Assembly: GCA_019237595.1 (NCBI GenBank)
Contig: JAFAGU010000230.1
Coordinates: 1-15,180 of the forward strand
From: Betaproteobacteria bacterium
GTDB taxonomy: Bacteria; Pseudomonadota; Gammaproteobacteria; Burkholderiales; SG8-39
Length of the DNA stretch: 15,180 bases
Reading direction: 5' to 3'
Positions 7,183 through 13,572 of this stretch are shown one piece after another (the stretch's first letter is position 1; every line of letters starts with the position of its first letter). The translations under genes and the position numbers were made by a program. Below the pieces are notes generated by a model, which worked only from the letters and a program-made list of their open reading frames with translations, had not been told where the DNA came from and did not search any database.

Positions 7183-8666
7183 GCGACCTTCATCTTCGCC
7201 TTCGGCTCCGGGTACGGGTAGAGCATGTTGAGCGCGACCGACTGGCCGCTCGCCTGGACGATCCTCACGTGCTCGCGCCGCAGCTCGCGCGCGTGCCGCA
7301 CGCCGCACGAGTGCGCGATCATGTCCACTTCGCGGTTCATGTTGTTGGCGTAGTTCGCCACGCGCAGGTACTTCTCCTCGACGACGAGCGCGCGCTGCAG
7401 GCGCTTGTTGTGCGTGGTGACTCCCGTCGGGCACGTGTTCTGATGGCAGCGCAGCGCCTGGATGCAGCCGAGGGAGAACATGAATCCGCGCGCGGTATTC
7501 ACGAAGTCGGCGCCGACGCAGATAGCCCATGCCGCCCTCGCCGAAGTGACGAGCTTCCCGGAAGCGATGACCCGGATTCTCTGCTTCAAGCCGGATTCGA
7601 CCAGCGCATCCACGACGCGCGGCAAGGCCTCCTCGATCGAGAGGCTCATGTGGTCGGCGAGCGCCTGCGGAGCAGCCCCGGAGCCGCCCTCGCCGCCGTC
7701 GACGGCGATGAAGTCCGGCGCCGATTCGAGGCCGCGGCGCGCCACCGCCTCGGTGAGCTCGTTCATGAAGCGCCATCCGCCGATCGCCGTCTTCACCCCG
7801 ACCGGCCGGCCGGTAAGCTCCCGGATCCGCATGACGCGGTCGAGCAGGTCGTTCATGCTCGCGATGTCGCGATGCCGGTTCGGGCTGATGGAGTCGCGCC
7901 CTTCAGGAATGCCGCGGATCTGCGCGATCTCGGCCGTCACCTTGCGGCCGGGCAGCACGCCGCCCTTGCCGGGCTTCGCGCCTTGGGAGAGCTTGATCTC
8001 GAAGGCCCTTACCACGCGCGCGAGCTCGGTCAGGCGCTCTTCCGACAGGCCGCCCTGCGCATCGCGCACGCCGTACTTCGCCGTCCCGATCTGCATGATG
8101 ACGTCGCAGCCGCCCTCGAGGTGGTAGGGCGAAAGCCCGCCTTCGCCCGTGTCCATCCAGCAGCCTGCGAGCGCAGCGCCGCGGGAGAGCGCGGTCACTG
8201 CGGGCGCGGAAATCGCGCCGAAGCTCATGCCGCTGATATTGACGATCGAGCGCGCCTCGAACGGGTCCCTGCAGTAGCCCTCGCCCAGCACGAGCGAAGG
8301 CGTCGGCAGGCGCTCCTCCTCGAGGATCGGGAACGGATGGTTTACGAAGATGAGCGCGCCTGGAAGGTGCAGGTCGTAGGTCGAGCCGAAGCCGATCGTG
8401 CCGCCCTCGTTCTTCGCCAGCCGGTACACCCAAGCGCGCGTGGCGCGGTTGAAGGGCATCTCGTCCCGGTCGCCGGCGAAGAAGTACTGGCGGAAGTACT
8501 CGCCGAGCTGCTCGAAGAAGTAGCGCAGGTGTCCGATGACGGGGTACGTGCGCAGCACGCCGTGCTTCTTCTGCGTGACGTCGCTGATGAACAGGAACGC
8601 GAGGCCGCCGATCAGCAGGAACGCGAGCAGCGTCCCGATGCCGTACGACAGGATGCCCATCGCCAT
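7179..8666 (-). CDS. Membrane-anchored orphan FMN-binding glutamate synthase-like protein
   Basis: The 495-residue product corresponds to the FMN-binding domain of glutamate synthase without the glutamine amidotransferase domain. Visible features are a single N-terminal membrane helix (about residues 5-27), NISGMSFGAIS, the EIKLSQGAKPGKGGVLPG segment (about 223-240), SPNRHRDI, VDGGEGGSGAAP (about 322-333) and a cysteine cluster C401, C407, C412 in the C-x5-C-x4-C spacing that holds a 3Fe-4S cluster in GltB. The start at 8666 is preferred over 8672: the ribosome site GGGGGAGGG touches the 8672 ATG but sits six bases before 8666. No small GltD subunit or amidotransferase is nearby, so true glutamate synthase activity is doubtful. 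It overlaps the downstream membrane protein gene by four bases. Confidence 0.88.
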   Translation of the reverse strand: MAMGILSYGIGTLLAFLLIGGLAFLFISDVTQKKHGVLRTYPVIGHLRYFFEQLGEYFRQYFFAGDRDEMPFNRATRAWVYRLAKNEGGTIGFGSTYDLHLPGALIFVNHPFPILEEERLPTPSLVLGEGYCRDPFEARSIVNISGMSFGAISAPAVTALSRGAALAGCWMDTGEGGLSPYHLEGGCDVIMQIGTAKYGVRDAQGGLSEERLTELARVVRAFEIKLSQGAKPGKGGVLPGRKVTAEIAQIRGIPEGRDSISPNRHRDIASMNDLLDRVMRIRELTGRPVGVKTAIGGWRFMNELTEAVARRGLESAPDFIAVDGGEGGSGAAPQALADHMSLSIEEALPRVVDALVESGLKQRIRVIASGKLVTSARAAWAICVGADFVNTARGFMFSLGCIQALRCHQNTCPTGVTTHNKRLQRALVVEEKYLRVANYANNMNREVDMIAHSCGVRHARELRREHVRIVQASGQSVALNMLYPYPEPKAKMKVA

Positions 8667-8672
8667 TTCCAT

Positions 8673-8681
8673 CCCTCCCCC
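8673..8681 (-). promoter_or_regulatory. Strong ribosome binding site that decides the start of the FMN protein
   Basis: GGGGGAGGG on the minus strand directly abuts an ATG at 8672 but lies six bases upstream of a second in-frame ATG at 8666. Normal spacing favours 8666, shortening the protein by two residues. Confidence 0.7.
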
Positions 8682-8692
8682 TTGCGCCTTCG

Positions 8693-8710
8693 CCGCGGCG
8701 ATCGCCGCGG
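8693..8710 (-). repeat. Perfect 18-base palindrome between slyD-like and FMN protein genes
   Basis: CCGCGGCGATCGCCGCGG reads identically on both strands and fills most of the 48-base gap between the slyD-like stop and the next start. It has no loop and no following T-run, so it is not a classical terminator. It could be a protein-binding site or a transcript hairpin affecting the downstream part of the operon; G+C-rich chance palindromes are also possible. Confidence 0.6.
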
Positions 8711-8714
8711 GCGC

Positions 8715-9179
8715 CTAGGGCAATGATACCCCGCGGGCGATCTCTTCTGCCTTCGCCTCTCTTACGGCGAGGATCTTCAGATAGAACCGAAGAGCGATTC
8801 CCGCCAGCGGATGATTGCCGTCGAGCACCGCCTTGCCGTCGGCGATGTCGGTGACCGTGTAAATCCTGCTCTCGCCGGCATCGTCCTCCTCGATTTCCAT
8901 GCCGACCTTGAGGCCGTCGCCGTAGCGCTCGATCGGCTCGAGGCGCACGAGCTCCGGATCGTAGTCGCCGAACGCCTGTTCGGGCTCGAGCTGCACGCGC
9001 ACTTCGTCGCCCGCCTGCCGGCCCTCGAGCGAGCGCTCGAGCGCCGCGAGCAGGCCGCCGTAGCCGCCGTGCAGGTAGGTGAAGGGCTCGGGCGGCGCCT
9101 GGAGGAGCGCGCCTTGCGCGTCGTGCATCTCCAGCCGGAGGGACACGACCGTGTCCCGCTGGACGGAGGGAAGGCTCAG
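8715..9179 (-). CDS. SlyD-like FKBP-type peptidyl-prolyl cis-trans isomerase
   Basis: The product aligns along its length with SlyD: DTVVSLRLEMHDAQG, YLHGGYGGLLAALERSLEG, the AFGDYD insertion-flap region, AVLDGNHPLAG and a final LKILAVREAKAEEIARG. It lacks the His/Cys-rich metal-binding tail of E. coli SlyD. Such proteins catalyse proline isomerisation and act as folding chaperones in the cytoplasm. The start is a problem. A GTG at 9146 would cut into the first beta strand and has no ribosome site. A CTG at 9179 keeps the whole strand, overlaps the peroxiredoxin stop as CTGA, and has GGGAGAAGG seven bases upstream. I chose CTG (154 residues), a rare start codon; GTG remains the conventional alternative. 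Confidence 0.85.
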   Translation of the reverse strand: MSLPSVQRDTVVSLRLEMHDAQGALLQAPPEPFTYLHGGYGGLLAALERSLEGRQAGDEVRVQLEPEQAFGDYDPELVRLEPIERYGDGLKVGMEIEEDDAGESRIYTVTDIADGKAVLDGNHPLAGIALRFYLKILAVREAKAEEIARGVSLP

Positions 9180-9661
9180 GTCCGGACCTTCTCCCGCGAC
9201 AGCCCCTTCACGAGGTCGAAGACCTCCGCGGCGTGGCCGCGCGGGCTCACGCCGTAGGCGGCGTGGCGGATGACGCCTTTCTTGTCGATCACGAAAGTCG
9301 AGCGCACGAGGCACTCATGGCGCACGCCGTCGGTCTCCTTCTGCTGGATGACGCCGTACTGGCGGCAGACCTCGCCCTCCGGGTCGGAGAGCAGTGCGAA
9401 GGTGACGCCGTTGCGGTCGCGGAAATCCGCATGCGTGAGGCAGTCGTCGCGAGAGACGCCGAGGATCACGCAGTCGCATTTGACGAACTGGTCCTCGTGG
9501 TCGGAGAAGTCCGCCGTGACCATGGTGCAGCCCGGCGTGCCGTCGCGCGGATAGAAATACAGCACCACGTGCTTCTTGCCCTTGAAGGCAGCGAGGCTCA
9601 CTGCCTGCATGTCGGCATCCGGAAGCACGAAAGACGGAGCGGCTTGCCCGGGTTGCAGCAT
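9176..9661 (-). CDS. bcp: Peroxiredoxin, BCP/AhpC-TSA family
   Basis: The 161-residue thiol peroxidase reduces hydrogen peroxide and organic hydroperoxides. The peroxidatic cysteine is C45 in RDGTPGCT, the hallmark of the BCP/PrxQ group, and the flanking VVLYFYPRD and FALLSDPEGEVCRQYGV segments fit that family. The second cysteine usually found five residues later in E. coli-type BCP is absent (A50); C62, C64, C74, C97 or the later HEC cysteine might resolve the sulfenic acid, or it may work as a 1-Cys enzyme. The ATG at 9661 gives the standard N-terminus. It leads a four-gene minus-strand group and its stop overlaps the slyD-like start. Residue numbers beyond 64 are approximate. Confidence 0.92.
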   Translation of the reverse strand: MLQPGQAAPSFVLPDADMQAVSLAAFKGKKHVVLYFYPRDGTPGCTMVTADFSDHEDQFVKCDCVILGVSRDDCLTHADFRDRNGVTFALLSDPEGEVCRQYGVIQQKETDGVRHECLVRSTFVIDKKGVIRHAAYGVSPRGHAAEVFDLVKGLSREKVRT

Positions 9662-9700
9662 CGCGATCGATTCTATTCCAAAAGTTTTTTGCTTTTGCAA
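9662..9700 (-). promoter_or_regulatory. Candidate promoter for the bcp operon
   Basis: Reading on the minus strand, TTGCAA at 9700-9695 could serve as -35 and TAGAAT at 9675-9670 as -10, separated by 19 bases. The -10 ends eight bases before the bcp ATG and no Shine-Dalgarno is present. The region is notably A+T-rich compared with its surroundings, which favours a promoter. Spacing is longer than optimal. Confidence 0.45.
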
Positions 9701-9712
9701 GCGCCGCGTGCG

Positions 9713-9747
9713 TTGTCGCGGGGCTGCTACAACTACACAATAGGATC
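9713..9747 (+). promoter_or_regulatory. Candidate promoter for the RoxA-type oxygenase gene
   Basis: TTGTCG at 9713-9718 and CACAAT at 9736-9741 are separated by 17 bases, the ideal spacing. The -10 ends six bases before the GTG at 9748. An AGGA at 9742-9745 is too close to the start codon to be a good ribosome site. This lies back to back with the bcp promoter in an 86-base divergent gap. Confidence 0.4.
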
Positions 9748-10803
9748 GTGAAGCTTGCACTGCTCGGCGGACTCGACGCGCGCACGTTCCTGCGCCGTCA
9801 TTGGCAGAAGCGCCCGCTCTTCGTGCGCGGCGCGCTCGAGCGGCCGGGCGCGATTGTGGATAAACGCACGCTCTTCTCGCTCGCTTCGCGCAATGACGTC
9901 GAATCCCGCATCGTGACAAAAGCTCGACGCCGCCGCAGCACCGAGCACGGGCCTTTTGATAACACGGGGGTTTTCCCGAAGCGCAATGCGACTCTGCTGG
10001 TGAGCGGCGTCAATCTGCACGTCCGGGCGGCCGAGCGGCTGCTCCGGCGCTTCGACTTCATCCCGCAGGCGCGCCTGGACGACGTGATGGTGAGCTACGC
10101 CGAGCCTGGCGGCGGCGTCGGGCCGCACGTCGACTCGTACGACGTCTTCCTCATCCAGGGACCGGGGCGCCGACGATGGATTTTCAAAGACTCCAATAAG
10201 AAACAGGTCGTCGTCTGCGAGCCGGGCGACCTGCTCTACCTGCCGCCGGGCGTGAAGCACGACGGAGTGGCTCTCGAGCCCTGCTACACCTATTCCGTGG
10301 GCTTTCGCGCGCCGCGCGGCCGCGAGCTCGCCGCGCGGTTCCTCGACTGGCTTCACGAGCGCGGGCTCCCGGACGCCTTGTACCGCGACCCGAATCTGCG
10401 TGCCGCCGCCAGGCCGGCGGCGATCCCGCGCGAGATGGCTGCCTTCGCCGCGCGAACGCTCGGGCGCATCGCCTGGACCGAGGCGGATGTAGCGCGCTTC
10501 CTCGGCTCGTACCTCTCGGAGCCCAAGGCGCACGTCGTATTCAGGCCTTCGGCCGGCGCTGCGAGGCTGGAGCGCTCGCTGGTCGAGCTCGACGCGAAGA
10601 CGCAGCTCCTGTATCGCGACGCCTGGTTCTTCCTGAACGGGGAGGCTTTCGCGCTGCGCGGCCGCGAAGCCCGATTGTTACGCGAGCTGGCGGACCGGCG
10701 CGGGCTGGACGGCAAGCGCGCTGCGCGCTCGGGCTTGCGCCGCCTCGTCTATGATTGGCGCCGCGCGGGCTTCCTCCACTTCAGGAAGCCGCCCCGTCCA
10801 TGA
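9748..10803 (+). CDS. RoxA/YcfD-type cupin (JmjC-like) 2-oxoglutarate oxygenase, probable ribosomal protein L16 arginine hydroxylase
   Basis: The 351-residue protein matches YcfD/RoxA, an Fe(II) and 2-oxoglutarate dependent enzyme that hydroxylates an arginine of ribosomal protein L16. The iron ligands are visible as H127 and D129 in GPHVDSYDVF and H171 in PPGVKHDG, and the family-typical DDVMVSYAEPGGGVGPH and DLLYLPPG surround them. The N-terminus (LDARTFLRRHWQKRPLFVRGA) and the winged-helix-like C-terminal part (YRDAWFFLNGE) are also typical. The start is GTG at 9748. Around 9890-9990 the sequence is more A+T-rich and the protein Arg-rich and less conserved (residues about 57-80), though the frame is open. 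The stop overlaps the next start in ATGA. Substrate specificity is inferred from the family. Confidence 0.88.
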   Translation: MKLALLGGLDARTFLRRHWQKRPLFVRGALERPGAIVDKRTLFSLASRNDVESRIVTKARRRRSTEHGPFDNTGVFPKRNATLLVSGVNLHVRAAERLLRRFDFIPQARLDDVMVSYAEPGGGVGPHVDSYDVFLIQGPGRRRWIFKDSNKKQVVVCEPGDLLYLPPGVKHDGVALEPCYTYSVGFRAPRGRELAARFLDWLHERGLPDALYRDPNLRAAARPAAIPREMAAFAARTLGRIAWTEADVARFLGSYLSEPKAHVVFRPSAGAARLERSLVELDAKTQLLYRDAWFFLNGEAFALRGREARLLRELADRRGLDGKRAARSGLRRLVYDWRRAGFLHFRKPPRP

Positions 10804-11285
10804 CCGAGACCGTCTACGAGCGCTTCGACACGCGGGCCGACTTCAATGCGGCGGTGGACCGGCTGCTCGAGCAGCCCGGACGCGAGCTTCGCATCTTCGA
10901 CCCGGACCTCGCCTCGCTCCGCTTGAACGACCCGGCCCGCCTCGAGCGGCTCGAGCGCTTCCTCCAGGCGAGCCGCGTGCGCCGCGTCTACGTGGTGGTG
11001 CACGAGACCGATCACCTCACGCGCCAATGCCCGCGCATGATGGCGCTCCTCGCCCGCTACGCGCATGCGGTGCAGGTCAACCGCACGCACGACGAGATCC
11101 GCGAGCTGCAGGATGCTTTCCTCGTGCTCGACGCAGCCCACTACGTGCGCCGTCCTTCCGCGAGCTTCTTCCGCGGCGCCATGGGCCTGGGCGACGAAAA
11201 CGACGGGCTCGCCATGCGCTCGCGCTTCCTCGAGATCTGGGCCGCCTCCTATCCCGCGGTATCCGCGACCACGATCGGGCTCTGA
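10800..11285 (+). CDS. Small protein of unknown function, resembling the domain attached to some GNAT proteins (DUF7931-like)
   Basis: The 161-residue soluble protein has no signal peptide or membrane segment. It contains RELRIFDPDLASLRLNDPARLERLERFL, VRRVYVVVHETDHL, a CPRMMALLARYAHAVQVNRTHDEIRELQDAFLVLDAAHYVRR block and a MGDENDG-like turn before the end. From memory this resembles a phospholipase-D-like domain found C-terminal to GNAT acetyltransferases in proteobacteria, but the HKD catalytic signature is not seen and no GNAT domain is fused or adjacent. I cannot verify the family assignment. The ATG at 10800 overlaps the oxygenase stop (ATGA), so the two are co-translated and a link to ribosome or protein modification is possible. 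Confidence 0.75.
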   Translation: MTETVYERFDTRADFNAAVDRLLEQPGRELRIFDPDLASLRLNDPARLERLERFLQASRVRRVYVVVHETDHLTRQCPRMMALLARYAHAVQVNRTHDEIRELQDAFLVLDAAHYVRRPSASFFRGAMGLGDENDGLAMRSRFLEIWAASYPAVSATTIGL

Positions 11286-11329
11286 ACATGCGGCGGCGGA
11301 CGCCGCAGCGCACCATTCCGGGTCATTTC

Positions 11330-11346
11330 GCCGCTAGAATAGCGGC
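11330..11346. repeat. Perfect 7-base inverted repeat overlapping a -10-like hexamer
   Basis: GCCGCTA and TAGCGGC flank a GAA loop. The repeat contains TAGAAT (11335-11340), a good -10 match, upstream of the lipoprotein gene. It could be an operator covering the promoter or a small hairpin in a leader. No convincing -35 was found. Confidence 0.45.
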
Positions 11347-11392
11347 CGCAGTCAAGGACCCACGTTCAGTTCATTCAAAAAGGGAATCGCAA

Positions 11393-11680
11393 ATGAAGAA
11401 GTCTCTGCTGATCGCCGCAGCGGTCGCCGTCGCGCTCGCCGCCTGCAGCAAGGAAGAACCCAAGCCCGAGCCGAAGGCCGCCCCCGCGCCGGCCGCCACG
11501 CCCGCGCCCGCTCCGACGCCCGCGCCGGAAGCAAAGAAGGACGACGCCGCCGCCCCCGCTGCCGGCGCCGCACCGGCTGCTCCCGCCGCCGGCGCTGCTC
11601 CTGCCGCTCCGGCCGCGCCGAGCTCTGCTCCTGCCGCGCCCGCGCCGAGCGCCGAGCCGAAGAAGGACGAGAAGAAGTAA
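11393..11680 (+). CDS. Small Ala/Pro-rich lipoprotein
   Basis: The 95-residue product starts with a lipoprotein signal (MKKSLLIAAAVAVALAAC) whose lipobox LAAC places the lipidated cysteine at C18. Serine at +2 suggests sorting to the outer membrane. The mature part has no folded domain: a Lys/Glu/Pro segment (residues 20-30), Ala/Pro repeats, a perfect 9-residue tandem PAAGAAPAA (residues 55-63 and 64-72), and a charged Lys/Glu/Asp tail. It probably spans part of the periplasm as an extended linker. A purine-rich ribosome site (AAGGGAA, about 11380-11386) precedes the ATG at 11393. It stands alone between the oxygenase pair and the convergent MBL hydrolase. The function is unknown. Confidence 0.82.
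   Translation: MKKSLLIAAAVAVALAACSKEEPKPEPKAAPAPAATPAPAPTPAPEAKKDDAAAPAAGAAPAAPAAGAAPAAPAAPSSAPAAPAPSAEPKKDEKK
11555..11608 (+). repeat. 27-base coding tandem repeat in the lipoprotein gene
   Basis: Two adjacent copies encode the identical peptide PAAGAAPAA but differ at several third codon positions. The peptide is therefore conserved while the DNA has drifted, so this is not a fresh duplication. Confidence 0.7.
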
Positions 11681-11690
11681 GCCGCTCGGC

Positions 11691-12467
11691 CTAGATCAGG
11701 TCTCGCCACCCGAAGCCGTCGTGCTGGGTGGCGAGGCCGATCCAGGCTTCCTCGCAACCCAGGGCGCGCGCAAGCGCCGCCCGCGCAAGCTCCGGCCGAT
11801 TGTTCTGCTGCGAGAGGTGCGCCGCAATCACGTGCTTCAGCCTCGAGCGGTCGATCGCCCCCAGCAGGCGCTCCGATTGCCGGTTGTCGAGATGGCCGAG
11901 CGGTCCGGCGATCCGGCTCTTGAGCCATTTCGGGTACGGGCCGGCCCAGAGCATGTCGAGATCGTAGTTGCACTCGAGCACCAGCGCGTCGATGCCCGAC
12001 AGCGCCTGCTCGACGTACGGCGTCGGCATGCCGATGTCCGTGATCACCCCCAGCCGCTTGTCGCCGTCCGAGATCACGAACTGCACGGGCTCCCTTGCGT
12101 CATGCGGCACCGTGAACGGGCGGATTTGCAGCGCTCCCACGGCAAATGTCTCTTTGCTGTTGATCTCCGTCGTCTTCACGCCGTCTAGGATTTTTCCTGA
12201 TTGCCGCATCTCCTGCAGGGTGCCGTAGGTCAGGTAGACGGGAACTTCGTGCGAGGCCGCGAAGGTGAAGACGCAGTCGGCGTGATCGCCATGCTCGTGC
12301 GTCACGAGGATGGCGCTGATCTGCGAGGGCGCGAGGTCCAGCCGCGCGAGGCGCCGCTCCGTCTCCGTGAGGTTCAGGCCGCAGTCGACGAGGACGCGCG
12401 TGGCGCCCGATTCGGCGACGAGGCAGTTTCCGCTGCTGCCGCTCCCCAGCGACGCGAAGCGCAGCAA
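11691..12467 (-). CDS. MBL-fold metallohydrolase, YycJ/WalJ-like
   Basis: The 258-residue protein has the full metallo-beta-lactamase metal site: H57, H59, D61 and H62 in VTHEHGDHAD, then H122 (TVPHDA), D144 (ITDIG) and H217 (AAHLSQQNN). The N-terminal FASLGSGSSGNCLVAE and the GHLDNRQS segment near residue 191 are typical of the YycJ branch, which contains probable exonucleases linked in some bacteria to cell-wall signalling or DNA repair. It is a cytoplasmic protein. The start appears to be TTG at 12467, because conserved FASLGSGS follows within four residues. It lies four bases after the bamC stop and ends the dapA-bamC operon, a gene order common in betaproteobacteria. The biochemical role here is unproven. 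Confidence 0.9.
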   Translation of the reverse strand: MLRFASLGSGSSGNCLVAESGATRVLVDCGLNLTETERRLARLDLAPSQISAILVTHEHGDHADCVFTFAASHEVPVYLTYGTLQEMRQSGKILDGVKTTEINSKETFAVGALQIRPFTVPHDAREPVQFVISDGDKRLGVITDIGMPTPYVEQALSGIDALVLECNYDLDMLWAGPYPKWLKSRIAGPLGHLDNRQSERLLGAIDRSRLKHVIAAHLSQQNNRPELARAALARALGCEEAWIGLATQHDGFGWRDLI

Positions 12468-12471
12468 CGGG

Positions 12472-13572
12472 CTATTTCAGCTGCTCGAGGAGGAGCGTGA
12501 GGATGCGCTTTGCCGTGCCCGTGGAGTCGGAGCCGCCGTCCTTGTTGAAGACGTTCACCTGGCTGCCGTCGGGATTCTGCTTGACCACCACGCGGTACTG
12601 CTCGGCCTTCACCTTCGAGTCGCGGTTGAGCAGTCGCGAGATGAAGCCGCGATCGTCCTTCTTCCCCGCGGCCGCGTCCGGATCGGCGTAGCGCACGAAG
12701 TAGAGCCCTTGCTGCCGGTCGCGATCCTCGACCGTGAAGCCGACGCGGTCGAGCGCGAGCCCCACCCGGCGCCAGGCGCGGTCAAAGGGCTCGAAGAGCT
12801 TGAGCGAGTCGCCGGCAAGCTCGGCGCGCTTCTCCACGGAGAGCGGATTTGCGGCGATCTGGCGCGCCTTCTCGTCCTGCGTCCCCAGGCGGACCATCAG
12901 CCGGCGCAGGAACTCGGCTTCGAGACCGGGATCCGGGTCGCGCGGCTGCCAGACGGTCTTGTCGACCGTGCGGTTGTTCTCGTAGACCTCCTGCATGCCG
13001 CGGTGGCTGATGTAGATCTCGGTGCCCTTGCCGTCCGCGGTGCGCTCGAGGCGCGTGCGGAACTTGTCGCGCTCGGAGGTGGAATAGACCGAGTCGAGGA
13101 TCTTGCCGAGGAAGTTGCGGATGAAGTCCTGCGGGATCTTCGCCCGGTTCTCGGCCCAGTCGGTTTCCATGACGCCCGCTTCCGGGAGGTCGAGCGCGAG
13201 GATGAAGCCGTTCTCCTGCCAGAAATCCTTGACGAGCGGCCAGAGCTTCTCGGGCGGATCGCCCTGAACGACGAGCCAGCGCTCGGAGCCGGCGCGCTCG
13301 ACGCGCATGCGGTCGGGCTGCGGGAGCACGGCGTTGGTGTTCTTCGCCTGCTCCTGTCGCTCGGCCTGGTAGCCCGAGAGCGTGGCGCTCTGCTTGCCGG
13401 TCTCGGGCATCACGTACCGGCTGTCGCGGGCCGGGGTCGTCAGGTCGGGCGGCACTTCAAGCGTTGGCAGCTGCTGCTTGCCGGCGGACTTGTAGTCGAC
13501 CGGCTTGCTCAGCATCTCGTTCACGCCGCAGCCGGCGAGGAAAAGGAGCGCCGCCAGCGCGAGCCGCCTCAC
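12472..13572 (-). CDS. bamC: Outer membrane assembly lipoprotein BamC
   Basis: The 366-residue lipoprotein is a component of the BAM complex, which inserts beta-barrel proteins into the outer membrane. The N-terminus is a lipoprotein signal, RRLALAALLFLAGC, with lipidated C15. It is followed by the unstructured BamC region (VDYKSAGKQQLPTLEVPPDLT), which in E. coli contacts BamD. Two helix-grip domains follow: one around RWLVVQGDPPEKLWPLVKDFW and one around LFEPFDRAWRRVGLALDRVGF to the C-terminus. Length is slightly above E. coli BamC. The start is GTG at 13572, in a GTGA overlap with the dapA stop, matching the known dapA-bamC pairing. The MBL hydrolase follows after four bases. Confidence 0.93.
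   Translation of the reverse strand: MRRLALAALLFLAGCGVNEMLSKPVDYKSAGKQQLPTLEVPPDLTTPARDSRYVMPETGKQSATLSGYQAERQEQAKNTNAVLPQPDRMRVERAGSERWLVVQGDPPEKLWPLVKDFWQENGFILALDLPEAGVMETDWAENRAKIPQDFIRNFLGKILDSVYSTSERDKFRTRLERTADGKGTEIYISHRGMQEVYENNRTVDKTVWQPRDPDPGLEAEFLRRLMVRLGTQDEKARQIAANPLSVEKRAELAGDSLKLFEPFDRAWRRVGLALDRVGFTVEDRDRQQGLYFVRYADPDAAAGKKDDRGFISRLLNRDSKVKAEQYRVVVKQNPDGSQVNVFNKDGGSDSTGTAKRILTLLLEQLK

Noticed and set aside
7269..8726. Long plus-strand frame opposite the FMN protein gene
   Set aside because: The minus-strand protein has conserved FMN and cysteine motifs, while this frame is compositionally a mirror with no recognisable features.
9681..9700. A+T-rich stretch with repeated T and A runs as a terminator for a neighbouring gene
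   Set aside because: It lies between two divergent starts, so no transcript ends there, and no G+C-rich stem precedes it. A promoter role fits better.
9890..9990. A+T-richer, Arg-rich patch in the oxygenase gene as a possible insertion or frameshift
   Set aside because: The frame stays open and the flanking conserved motifs are in the same frame. Local divergence is enough to explain it.
11371..11973. Minus-strand frame rich in Ala/Gly opposite the lipoprotein gene
   Set aside because: It is the antisense of the Ala/Pro repeat. The plus-strand lipoprotein has a signal peptide, lipobox and ribosome site.
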